From an uncultured Roseburia sp. (GTDB lineage Bacteria; Bacillota; Clostridia; Lachnospirales; Lachnospiraceae), in NCBI GenBank assembly GCA_947647505.1, contig CANSKO010000002.1, positions 62,001 to 126,000 of the forward strand: a stretch of 64,000 nt of DNA, in the 5' to 3' direction. Position numbers and translations under genes: made by a program. The notes under the pieces were generated by a model. It did no database searches and had not been told where the DNA came from. It saw nothing but the letters and a program-made list of their open reading frames with translations. Position 1 is the first letter of the stretch. Every line of letters begins with the position of its first letter. Below are positions 7,527 to 15,852 of the stretch, in pieces.

Positions 7527-10500
7527 ATGAATAGAATAAAAAAACGGATTCTTTCTTGTACTTTGATTGTTTGCATGACGATGGGGATGTCTGGTTCCCA
7601 TTTGGGGCTTCTGGATGTTTCTGCGGCGCAGAATCTGGAAGACGGACTGATTGGATACTGGAAGTTTGACGGCGATACGAATGAAGAGCAGTTTGAGAAT
7701 TTTGCGCCCGGGCAGAGTTGTACGATAGAGGCAAGCGGAAGCGGGGTAGGAATCAGCCAGGAGGACAGCATATCGGGCGGCGCGGCGCGTTTTGAGAAAA
7801 AGGAGAACTCTTTCCTTAAGTTGAATTTGCTGGCGGCGGATCAGGGGTTAAACGCTGCCGCTGCGGATTTTTCGATTGCGGTCTGGGTAAAAGTTGACAG
7901 CGGCGCGGGCAATAAAGTCACGCTGTTTCAGCAGACGGCGGACGCATCCAATGCAAATGCGCAGGGAAGGACGGTTTTATATTATACGTCGGATAACAAG
8001 TTTGGGACGTATCTTTCCGGCAATGACATCGTGTGCGCGGAAAAAGCTGATCCTGGAAGCTGGAACCACATTGTGTTTACCTGTAATCATGCTACGAAAA
8101 AAGCGCAGTTTTATATCAACGGCAGACTTGCGGAGGAAAAAACGCTGACGGGGGATTTTCTTAACACATCGGTCGATCTGCTGGCAGGCGCGCATAAAAA
8201 TATGGCGGCGGAAAGCGCGATGAAAGGAAATATGGATGAGCTGCGCTATTATGGCAAAGTCATCGATGCAGAAACGGTACAGGCGATTTACCTTGAATAT
8301 GCGGACGGCGTGCAGGTGGAGACGTTAAGAGAGAACCTCAGGCAGAAGGTCGAGGAGGCGAAGCGTCTGACGGGCGGCACACAGGAAGTGGAAGCCGCGC
8401 TTTTGCAGCAGGTGCAGGAGGCGGAAGAGCTGCTTGCAGACGCAAATGCGGACGCAGAGGCGTTGACGGAACGGCTTGCACAGCTGGAAGATGCGATGTC
8501 GGAGTATAAAAAAACAGTGGTGATGGAAATTACAGTGGATACCAGTCAGGAGGTTCGCAGCATTTCCGACGCCATGTTTGGCATCAATCACAGATATCAT
8601 AACGACGGGTACAGCTCCTGGAATTCTGTAAATCAGGAGATCGAGCCAAAATTTCACGAGCTGGTGCAGGAGGCTTCGTTTGGCTCCATTCGATATCCGG
8701 GCGGAACTGTAGCGAATCTGTATGACTGGAAGCGTGCCATTGGTCCTTTCGAACAGAGGAAAAAGACGATTCATGGCAATACGAAAGAGCCAATTACGCC
8801 AAATTTTGGCGTAGACGAGGCGATGCGCTGGATTTATGACGATCTGGACTCCGAAGCCATCTGGGTCTATGCGATGGGACAGGGAAGCGCGCAGGATGCG
8901 GCGGACCTGTTTGAATATCTGAATGCGCCGGCAGACGGCGATCAGACGAATCCCAACGGCGGCGTGGACTGGGCGGAGGTGCGTGCCAAAAACGGGCATC
9001 CGGAGCCTTATGGCGTGACGCGGTTTGAAATTGGAAATGAAATGGGGCTTTGGGGACAGAATTATTGGATGCCGGGCTGCGGCAGCTCCTCGTATGAGAG
9101 TATGGCGGGCGCCTATGCCAACGGCGGCGAAATGAAGTTTGTAAAAGAACGGACCGTTATGGAAGAAGACTGGAGGGACCCTTCCGCCAATTCCGATGGA
9201 ACGGCCGGACAGGTGCGGTATGCCAGATATAAATATGTAAAAGAAGGCAGCGCTTCCGTATACGTGGATAATGAAGAATGGGAAATTGTAGATTCGCTTG
9301 CCGGAGCGGGCAGCGCCAATGTCTGCACATTTGAATATGAGACAGGAAAAATTACGTTTGGAGATGGCACAAACGGAAATATTCCTGCAAGAGGAAAGGC
9401 GATTACCGTATCGTATACGAGCATGCAGGACGGATTTACATCATATTACGACGCGTTAAAGGCGATTGCCGATGAGCTTGGCATGGAAGTGGAAGTGTAT
9501 ACGTGCATGGAGCAGAGAGCGGCCATTAAAGCGTTACAGGAGGCCGGAAACAAATACGACGGCGCAGTCATTCATCCGTACAGTGAAACAAGCGCAAATG
9601 GCGGCAGCTATATCTATATTGATGAAAATGACCCCGAGTTTTATGAAAAGGTGCTGGGCCGTTCGTTAGAGCATAATATGACCCGCGTGCGCGAGCTGAT
9701 CGATCTGATGGGCGAAGGAAAAGTTCCGGTCGTTTCGGAGTTTGGCATATACAGGCATAATTCACAGTTTATCCGCGCGATTGGCCATGCGGTTTATATC
9801 GCGAATGAAATGATCGACTATATCAATTTTGGCACGCCGTATCTGAATAAACACTGTCTGGTGGATTATCCATACGGATCGGACAATCTTGGAACGGGCG
9901 CGCAGTGCGTTATACAGTCTCTGGAAAATGCGGACGGCACGATGGATTTTGTATCGACGCCTTCTGCAAAAGCGTTTTCCATCTTTAACAATATGACGGG
10001 AAACGTACAGGTTGCACAGACGATTACAGGCAATACAACGTATTATACGTTTGAACGAAACGGCAGCTATGAAGTGCCGGTGTTAAAAGCCATTGCTTCC
10101 AAAGATGAAGATGGAAACACATATATTACGGTAATCAATAACCGCAAGAATGACACGGCGAACGTGTCGCTTCGGGTAGACGGCAGAGATCTGACGAACC
10201 AGGAGGCAAACGTATGGTATCTGACTTCGGAAGATGTGGAGGATGAGAACACAAAAGAGAATCCGAATCATGTGGACGTAGTAAAGACGACGGCTGTAAG
10301 CGAAGGGCCCTGTCTGCAATATACGCTTGCGCCGCATTCCATCACTGCATTTCAGATTCCGCCGCAGAAAATGGTGTCCATTACAACGGAAGCGCAGGAA
10401 GGCGGAACGGTAAGCGAAAGCGTGGAAACAGAGGCCGGAAGCAGCGTTACGGTGACGGCGACCCCGAATGAAGGATATGTATTTGCCGGCTGGTATCTGG

Positions 10501-11249
10501 GTGAGGAAAAAGTATCGGAAGAGGCGTCCTATACATTTGTAGCGGAAGAAAGCGTTACCGTGACGGCAAGATTTGTGATAAAAGCAGCTCCGCCTGCGCC
10601 GGACGATGGAAAGCGTCCGGATAATCCGCCAGATAATCCGCCTGTAAAAGGAGAGGAGACGCCGGGCGTTGGAGGGGCGTTTACAGCGTCCGCAGAAAAT
10701 GCGGTCTGTCAGGTTCTTTCGTCTGAAGCCGGAAAAGAGGAGGTTTCCTATATAAAGCCGGCCAATGCGGATCTGACGAGTTATGTCATACCGGATGCCG
10801 TAACATTTGGCGGCGTGAAGTATACCGTGACATCGATTGCGGCGGAGGCGTTTTTGAATAACAAAAAAGCTGTGTCCATTGCAATTGGATCAGGCATTCA
10901 GACGATTGGAAAAGAGGCTTTTTCCGGATGCAGCCGTATAAAGACGGTTAAAATCGGAAATAATGTAACGGAGATTCAGGATAAGGCCTTTTATAAGGCG
11001 ACTTCCCTGACAAAGATCGTCCTTCCATCCAGTGTAAAAAAGATTGGAAAACAGGCTTTCTTCGGCAACAAGAAGTTAAAGAATGTGACGATTCAGACAG
11101 AAAAGCTGACGAAGCGGACAGTAGGGAAAAAAGCATTTACCGGCATACATGCGAAAGCAAAGTTTAAAGTTCCGGCAAAGAAATGGAAGGTTTATCAGAA
11201 GATGCTGCGGGCAAGAGGCGCAGGCGCAAAGACTTCCATCCGGAAATAG
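7527..11249 (+). CDS. Secreted multidomain glycoside hydrolase (LamG - clan GH-A-like barrel - InlB-type repeat - BspA-type LRR)
   Basis: The protein has 1240 residues. A signal peptide covers about residues 1-35 (cleavage near VSAAQ). A LamG/concanavalin-like domain (about 40-255, starting LIGYWKFDG) is followed by a charged helical segment (about 258-330). A TIM-barrel glycosidase-like region carries GSIRYPGG, a candidate acid/base Glu in FEIGNE at residue 505 and a candidate nucleophile Glu in VVSEFG at residue 738. The two are about 230 residues apart because a beta-rich stretch (about 535-640) appears inserted in the barrel. The C-terminus has an InlB/Listeria-Bacteroides-type repeat (about 950-1015), a Pro-rich linker, and BspA-type leucine-rich repeats (about 1085-1205). 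It likely attacks host or plant glycans outside the cell. The substrate is not predictable; arabinofuranosidase-like is only a guess. No sortase motif is seen. Confidence 0.8.
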   Translation: MNRIKKRILSCTLIVCMTMGMSGSHLGLLDVSAAQNLEDGLIGYWKFDGDTNEEQFENFAPGQSCTIEASGSGVGISQEDSISGGAARFEKKENSFLKLNLLAADQGLNAAAADFSIAVWVKVDSGAGNKVTLFQQTADASNANAQGRTVLYYTSDNKFGTYLSGNDIVCAEKADPGSWNHIVFTCNHATKKAQFYINGRLAEEKTLTGDFLNTSVDLLAGAHKNMAAESAMKGNMDELRYYGKVIDAETVQAIYLEYADGVQVETLRENLRQKVEEAKRLTGGTQEVEAALLQQVQEAEELLADANADAEALTERLAQLEDAMSEYKKTVVMEITVDTSQEVRSISDAMFGINHRYHNDGYSSWNSVNQEIEPKFHELVQEASFGSIRYPGGTVANLYDWKRAIGPFEQRKKTIHGNTKEPITPNFGVDEAMRWIYDDLDSEAIWVYAMGQGSAQDAADLFEYLNAPADGDQTNPNGGVDWAEVRAKNGHPEPYGVTRFEIGNEMGLWGQNYWMPGCGSSSYESMAGAYANGGEMKFVKERTVMEEDWRDPSANSDGTAGQVRYARYKYVKEGSASVYVDNEEWEIVDSLAGAGSANVCTFEYETGKITFGDGTNGNIPARGKAITVSYTSMQDGFTSYYDALKAIADELGMEVEVYTCMEQRAAIKALQEAGNKYDGAVIHPYSETSANGGSYIYIDENDPEFYEKVLGRSLEHNMTRVRELIDLMGEGKVPVVSEFGIYRHNSQFIRAIGHAVYIANEMIDYINFGTPYLNKHCLVDYPYGSDNLGTGAQCVIQSLENADGTMDFVSTPSAKAFSIFNNMTGNVQVAQTITGNTTYYTFERNGSYEVPVLKAIASKDEDGNTYITVINNRKNDTANVSLRVDGRDLTNQEANVWYLTSEDVEDENTKENPNHVDVVKTTAVSEGPCLQYTLAPHSITAFQIPPQKMVSITTEAQEGGTVSESVETEAGSSVTVTATPNEGYVFAGWYLGEEKVSEEASYTFVAEESVTVTARFVIKAAPPAPDDGKRPDNPPDNPPVKGEETPGVGGAFTASAENAVCQVLSSEAGKEEVSYIKPANADLTSYVIPDAVTFGGVKYTVTSIAAEAFLNNKKAVSIAIGSGIQTIGKEAFSGCSRIKTVKIGNNVTEIQDKAFYKATSLTKIVLPSSVKKIGKQAFFGNKKLKNVTIQTEKLTKRTVGKKAFTGIHAKAKFKVPAKKWKVYQKMLRARGAGAKTSIRK

Positions 11250-11290
11250 CCGGTGAAAGAAAGTTTCATCTATATTTTGTATAAAAGTAG

Positions 11291-11318
11291 TTGACTATTG
11301 GAAAAATTATGCTATAAT
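11291..11318 (+). promoter_or_regulatory. Promoter of rpsU
   Basis: TTGACT (11291-11296) and TATAAT (11313-11318) are spaced by 16 bases. A strong GGAGGGAGG ribosome-binding site follows at about 11376-11384, before the rpsU ATG at 11398. Confidence 0.7.
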
Positions 11319-11397
11319 GAATATCAGTGCAATAAAATATTACCCAGACAGTTGAATATGCACAATACGCAACTGGAGGGAGGTTAGGTGTGAGACA

Positions 11398-11574
11398 ATG
11401 TCGAATGTAATCGTAAAAGAGAACGAGACTTTAGACAGCGCTTTACGCAGATTCAAAAGAAACTGTGCAAAGGCTGGCATTCAGCAGGAGATTCGTAAAA
11501 GAGAACATTACGAAAAGCCGAGCGTGAGACGCAAGAAAAAGTCGGAGGCAGCAAGAAAACGTAAATACAATTAA
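11398..11574 (+). CDS. rpsU: 30S ribosomal protein bS21
   Basis: This is a 58-residue, very basic protein that begins [20 protein letters not shown] and ends in an Arg/Lys-rich tail ([13 protein letters not shown]), which is bS21. It binds the 16S rRNA 3' region on the 30S platform and assists initiation. It is monocistronic here, with its own promoter upstream and a hairpin terminator 12 bases after the stop. Confidence 0.97.
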   Translation: MSNVIVKENETLDSALRRFKRNCAKAGIQQEIRKREHYEKPSVRRKKKSEAARKRKYN

Positions 11575-11585
11575 GCGTAGTTAAT

Positions 11586-11618
11586 GAGAAGAAGTTCATC
11601 TGAACTTCTTCTTTTTTT
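11586..11618 (+). terminator. Rho-independent terminator of rpsU
   Basis: A perfect stem of 12 bp (AGAAGAAGTTCA pairing with TGAACTTCTTCT, loop TC) is followed directly by a run of seven T. Confidence 0.9.
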
Positions 11619-11956
11619 GGTTTGCGCGTCATGAGAGGGGAATCGCCAGTGAATCCTGTAGTATCGTTACGTTAGCCCTGTAAGCGGATAAGAGGGAGTC
11701 AGGTCACGAAAGCGGTAGTAAAGTTCAGGGTACGGAAGAAGAAGCTTACTAAGATACGGCTTACGCATGCGCATATGAAAATATTGGAAAATGCCGAAAA
11801 ACAGAGCAAATGTTTCAATTTCTGTAAAAATGCAATGTATTTTAGAATTCTGTTTCGTATAGGATAGAAATGTGCCTTATTTTTATAATTTTTTTATAAA
11901 AAATGGGATTTATATTATAAATTTGCAGAATAAATCTATTATTTTCAAAAATAATA
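11619..11956. other. Non-coding stretch with no recognised feature
   Basis: About 340 bases between the rpsU terminator and the next promoter. I see no convincing gene, tRNA or riboswitch. The first 150 bases are of ordinary composition and the rest become very AT-rich. A small structured RNA cannot be excluded by eye. Confidence 0.4.
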
Positions 11957-11985
11957 TTGTATCAGTCGAAAATATATAGTATAAT
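11957..11985 (+). promoter_or_regulatory. Promoter upstream of the leucine-rich-repeat gene
   Basis: TTGTAT (11957-11962), a 17-base spacer and a consensus TATAAT (11980-11985) lie in an AT-rich stretch. Transcription would begin near 11992, leaving a roughly 200-base leader before the LRR gene. Confidence 0.6.
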
Positions 11986-12032
11986 TGCACATATTAATAA
12001 ACAGGAAAGGAATAGGAACGTCGGCAGATGGC

Positions 12033-12149
12033 ATGGACATTCTTTTTGCATTGGATGAAACATATACATCCGATACGTCATACCGTCTTATTAACGTAAA
12101 GCGATATATCGTTGAAAACGGCTATGGAGGGCAGAACGATGCGTTATGA
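12033..12149 (+). CDS. Possible 38-codon leader ORF
   Basis: An ATG-started frame encodes 38 residues (it begins MDILFALDETYTSDTS) within the leader of the LRR gene. It overlaps a second short frame that starts with ATG at 12139 after a good GGAGGG site and stops at 12189, just before the LRR start. Neither matches a family I know. The 38-codon frame lacks a clear ribosome-binding site, so it may be chance; the shorter one could couple translation to the LRR gene. Confidence 0.25.
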   Translation: MDILFALDETYTSDTSYRLINVKRYIVENGYGGQNDAL

Positions 12150-12194
12150 AACAGGGCAAATGTCGATGTCCCGGTTAATTGAAAGGTGAAGTTT

Positions 12195-13584
12195 ATGGAG
12201 CGTAAATTTAGAATGGGGATGCTGGCATTTCTGGGATGTATTCTGATGTGTTTTTCTGGTGTGTATGCATCGGAGAATGACGTGATTGCGAACGACGCGT
12301 CCGGAATACCGGACAGGGAGCTATACCGGCAGATATTGCATGAAATGGGTAAATCCGAACACGAAGTGATTACAAAGCGGGAGGCAGAGAGGAAAAAAGG
12401 ACTGTGGATTCCAAATGGAGGCGTGCAGGATCTGACTGGCATTGGATATTTCTGCAATCTGACCAGCCTGAAGATAGAAGACCAATGGCATCAGGGAGCG
12501 AATGCATTCACAAGCCTAAAGCCGCTGGAGGACTTGGAGCATCTGAAAAAGCTTACGATTGACCGCAGCTGGGATCTGGAGAGCCTTGCGGGAATCGAAG
12601 GCCTGACGCAGTTGAAGAATCTGCAAGTGACGCGCACGGGGCTTAAGAGTCTGAAAGGAATCGAAGGGCTGACACAGCTGAAGGAGTTGAGACTTGACTA
12701 TGGCAGACTGACCAGCCTGAAAGGGATAGAGTCTCTGAAAAATCTGAAATACCTGGATGCGCCAAACAACCGGTTAAAGAGCGCGAAAGAAATCCGATAT
12801 CTGAAGCATTTAAAACAGTTGGATTTGAACAATAACCGGCTGACGGAGGTGGAAGGGATCCGCTATCTTAAAAATCTAAAGGGCTTTGATTTAAGCAACA
12901 ACCGCTTAACAGACATCGACGGCATAAAGGGTTTGGAAAAAGTGGTCGCATTTGGCGTTACAAACAATCAAATCCGAAGGATTCCGGAATTAAGAAGGGG
13001 GCAGTACCTGATGATGGACTTTAAAGGGAATAACCTGTCGGAAGGGGAGCTGAACGCTAAGCTGAAAGCGCATCTGAACAACGACAGGCTTACTCCGCAG
13101 TGGCTGAAGGACCAGATCGCGTTTCAGAATCATTACAAAGTGAGCCTGACCGTCCCGCGGAAGCTAAAGAAGATACCAAAAAACACGCGCAGGATAGTTG
13201 GAAAGATGCAGAGGAGCGGGCCATACAGGGGGGGAAGTCTACGTTACGGTGAACGATAAAGGGACAAGGGCGCGGAATGGCCTGGTAAAGGTGGACGCGC
13301 AGGGAAAGATCATCCCGGTAAGGGGAAAAAAGAACGGTTCTCTGAACAACAGCCTGGTCAGAGTGCAGCCGGACGGGGCGTTTGTGATAGATAAGGCGAT
13401 GGCGAAGAAGGAGATGGGAGATGGAGCGCTCGTCGAGACGCTTCGACATCAGTTAAAGGGGAACAAGGAGCTGTTTTTTGAAATTTATATCTACAGCGAG
13501 GAGTCCAGGCGGCTGGAATGCGCCAAAAGCGTTCTGATTACGGAAAAGGCCGATTTTGACATCGGCTATGAATGGAGCGACTAA
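12195..13584 (+). pseudogene. Secreted leucine-rich-repeat protein interrupted by a frameshift in a G7 run
   Basis: The first frame (12195-13259) encodes a signal peptide (cleavage near VYA-SEN), then about seven internalin-like leucine-rich repeats with units such as LTQLKELRLDYGRLTSLKGI and LKQLDLNNNRLTEVEGIRYL. The next part of the protein continues in another frame to 13584 (VYVTVNDKGTRARNGLVKVD, then an acidic C-terminus ending DIGYEWSD). The switch falls at a run of seven G at 13228-13234. With six G the two parts fuse into one protein of about 463 residues (junction SGPYRGEVYVTV). This may be a true inactivating mutation, phase variation by slipped-strand mispairing, or an assembly error. 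The start ATG at 12195 follows GAAAGGTGA. Confidence 0.75.
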
Positions 13585-13598
13585 GGCGGGTTCGGAAA

Positions 13599-13667
13599 GC
13601 AAAAGCAGGACTGCATCAGCTTATGCGGCATGTGCCACCGCATAGCTGGTGCAGTCCTGCTTTTTCG
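13599..13667 (+). terminator. Strong terminator after the LRR gene
   Basis: A long imperfect hairpin pairs AAAGCAGGACTGCA with TGCAGTCCTGCTTT, with an inner stem from GCTTATGCGG and CCGCATAGC, and ends in a T-run at about 13661-13665. It separates the LRR gene from the spoIIIA operon. Confidence 0.85.
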
Positions 13668-13726
13668 CGTTATGGGTGCGCTCTAACGGATGCATGAAGT
13701 AAATTTGTTCGGCAGAGCGTTTTTTA

Positions 13727-13755
13727 GTCATACTTTATGAGACAAGTCATATATT
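13727..13755 (+). promoter_or_regulatory. Sigma-E-type promoter of the spoIIIA operon
   Basis: GTCATACT (13727-13734) and CATATATT (13748-13755) are spaced by 13 bases. This closely fits the mother-cell sigma-E consensus known from Bacillus (about GTCATATT, 13-14 bases, CATACAAT). spoIIIA is a sigma-E operon in characterised spore-formers, so the match and the context agree. Confidence 0.75.
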
Positions 13756-13807
13756 AGACTAAAGCATGCAAACGGATCATGGATTGCATAACCGGAGGGC
13801 ACAGGGA

Positions 13808-14719
13808 GTGAGAATGGTGCGGGAGGAAATTTTACATATTATGCCAACGGGGCTGCGCGGTTTTATGAAAGATTGCTTAAAAGGAGCGGCAGACCCGGAA
13901 GAGATTCGCATCCGAATTGGACAGGCGCCGGAGGTGCGATGCGCCAATGGGAGCATCTGGCTTCCGTATACGATTACGGCGGAAGATCTGGAAGAAATGC
14001 TGACGTTTATCAGCGGTTATTCTGTTTACGCATACGAAGAGGAGATCCGTCAGGGATACTTAACGATTGCGGGGGGGAATCGCATCGGCTTTGCCGGAGA
14101 GACGAGGCTTGTGGATGGACGGGTGGACCGTATGACGCATATTTGCTTTTTGAATATTCGAATTGCCGCAGAGCGGAAAGGCTGCGCAAAAAAACTGCTG
14201 CCGTTTCTGTTTGAGGAGGGGGAGTTTTTGAATACGCTTTTGATTGCAAGGCCCGGAGCCGGTAAGACAACCTTTTTGCGGGATTGTGTGCGTATGCTTT
14301 CCGATGGAGAAGCCGGACGGGATGGGAAAAAGGTCTGTGTCATTGATGAGCGTTCGGAAATTGCAGCTTCGCATCTTGGCGTGCCGCAGAATGACGTGGG
14401 AAGACGGACGGATGTGCTGGACGGCTGTCCGAAACGGGAGGGGATGCGCATGGCGATGCGGAGCATGTCGCCGGAAATTATCGGGATTGACGAGCTGGGC
14501 GGGAAAGAGGATGCAAAGGCCGTGGAGGAAATTATTTTAAGCGGGTGTAAAATTCTTGGAACGATGCATGGAAGCTGTGTGGAGCACAGCATGCAGACGG
14601 CGGGGGTGAAGCGAATGTACCGAAAAAAACTGTTTGCGCGCTATGTTCTTTTGGACAAAACGGAAACAGGAGAAAGGACGTTCCTGGTTTACGATCAGGA
14701 CTGTAAGCGGTTATGTTGA
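13808..14719 (+). CDS. spoIIIAA: Stage III sporulation protein AA (ATPase)
   Basis: About 303 residues. It is a secretion-ATPase-like protein with Walker A ARPGAGKTTF, an acidic CVIDERSEIA segment, Walker B IIGIDELGG and a conserved TMHG. SpoIIIAA powers the SpoIIIA-SpoIIQ channel between mother cell and forespore. GTG at 13808 is chosen because GGAGGG lies 8 bases upstream; ATG at 13814 is a close alternative, and the upstream in-frame ATG at 13766 precedes the ribosome-binding site. It overlaps spoIIIAB by 7 bases. It is the first gene of the eight-gene operon behind the sigma-E-type promoter. Confidence 0.93.
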   Translation: MRMVREEILHIMPTGLRGFMKDCLKGAADPEEIRIRIGQAPEVRCANGSIWLPYTITAEDLEEMLTFISGYSVYAYEEEIRQGYLTIAGGNRIGFAGETRLVDGRVDRMTHICFLNIRIAAERKGCAKKLLPFLFEEGEFLNTLLIARPGAGKTTFLRDCVRMLSDGEAGRDGKKVCVIDERSEIAASHLGVPQNDVGRRTDVLDGCPKREGMRMAMRSMSPEIIGIDELGGKEDAKAVEEIILSGCKILGTMHGSCVEHSMQTAGVKRMYRKKLFARYVLLDKTETGERTFLVYDQDCKRLC

Positions 14720-15225
14720 AGTGGATGGGAATGCTTTGCATTTTAACGGGCGCGGTTGGAACGGGGCGTTATTTTTTCACGTATTTCAGAATGCATTTTG
14801 AGCAGCTGGTGGAATGCAGGGAAATTTTTGCACAGATGGATGCGGGGAGGGAATATCTGCGTCTGCCCTATGCGCAGCTTTTGAAACGGGCGGCAAAGGG
14901 GAAACGGGAGGTTTTTGCCGACATGCTGTGTGAAGTTGCGGATGCAATGGAACAAAACCAGGAAGCAGACGCGGGCGCACTTTGGAATCAGGCGTTTCTG
15001 AAACGAAAAAAAGAGATTCTTTTAAAAGAAGAAGAGAAGGATTTATTTTTGGCGCTGGCGAAAAGCCTGATGCTTGCCGGAGATCACGGGCAGGTTTCCA
15101 GACTGTATTTTTTGCAGCTTGACGATCGGATTCAAAAGGCGATGGAAGAAAAGAAGGAAAAGCAGAAGCTGTATGGCGCAGTCAGCGTCCTGGGCGGCCT
15201 GTTTCTTGTCATATTGCTGTTTTAG
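14713..15225 (+). CDS. spoIIIAB: Stage III sporulation protein AB
   Basis: A 170-residue protein with an N-terminal hydrophobic segment (about 1-22, GMLCILTGAVGTGRYF), a helical middle with the ALAKSLMLAGDHGQ block resembling GspF-type proteins, and a C-terminal transmembrane segment (about 151-170). SpoIIIAB is the membrane platform component of the feeding-tube complex. Its start overlaps the end of spoIIIAA. Confidence 0.9.
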   Translation: MLKWMGMLCILTGAVGTGRYFFTYFRMHFEQLVECREIFAQMDAGREYLRLPYAQLLKRAAKGKREVFADMLCEVADAMEQNQEADAGALWNQAFLKRKKEILLKEEEKDLFLALAKSLMLAGDHGQVSRLYFLQLDDRIQKAMEEKKEKQKLYGAVSVLGGLFLVILLF

Positions 15226-15265
15226 CCAGACGTCTGCGGGACAATAAGGAAGCGAAGGAGAAGTC

Positions 15266-15460
15266 ATGAGCGTAAATTTAATTTTTAAAATCGCTGCGGT
15301 GGGGATTCTCGTTACCGTATTAAGCCAGGTTTTAAAACACAGCGGAAGAGAAGAGCATGCATTTTTAACAAGCCTTGCAGGGCTGATTATTGTGCTGTTC
15401 TGGATTGTGCCTTATATTTATGAATTGTTTGAAACGATGCAGAAGCTGTTTTCTCTTTAG
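15266..15460 (+). CDS. spoIIIAC: Stage III sporulation protein AC
   Basis: A 64-residue, two-helix membrane protein. The first span is at about residues 5-22 and the second at about 38-60 (LAGLIIVLFWIVPYIYELFE). Size and position between AB and AD are diagnostic. An AAGGAGAAG site precedes the ATG. It is part of the inner-membrane section of the SpoIIIA channel. Confidence 0.92.
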   Translation: MSVNLIFKIAAVGILVTVLSQVLKHSGREEHAFLTSLAGLIIVLFWIVPYIYELFETMQKLFSL

Positions 15461-15468
15461 GAGGTACG

Positions 15469-15852
15469 ATGGATATTTTAAAAATCAGCGTGTTTGGCAT
15501 TTCGGCCGTCCTTCTGGCGTTGATCTTAAAAGGCTATCGGCCGGAGTACAGCCATTATATCAGCATCGCCGTATGCATCTGCGTCTTTTTGTTTGCGGCA
15601 ACGAAGCTGGAGCAGATCATAAGCTACGCAAAGAAGATGCAGGATATGGTTTCGATGGATCATTCTTATATGGCGATGATTTTAAAAATGATTGGCATTA
15701 CGTATGTTGCGGAATTTGCATCCAATATCTGCAAGGATTGCGGATATCAGACGGTGGCCGGACAGATTGAGCTGTTTGCCAAATTGTCGATTCTTGTCAT
15801 TGGGATGCCGGTGATCCTGGCCTTTATGGAGACGATTGGAGAGCTGCTATGA
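15469..15852 (+). CDS. spoIIIAD: Stage III sporulation protein AD
   Basis: A 127-residue integral membrane protein with four hydrophobic segments. The family-like motif ITYVAEFASNICKDCG is followed by GQIELFAKLSILVIGMPVIL. It overlaps spoIIIAE by 4 bases (ATGA) and is the usual partner of SpoIIIAC/AE in the channel membrane base. Confidence 0.93.
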   Translation: MDILKISVFGISAVLLALILKGYRPEYSHYISIAVCICVFLFAATKLEQIISYAKKMQDMVSMDHSYMAMILKMIGITYVAEFASNICKDCGYQTVAGQIELFAKLSILVIGMPVILAFMETIGELL

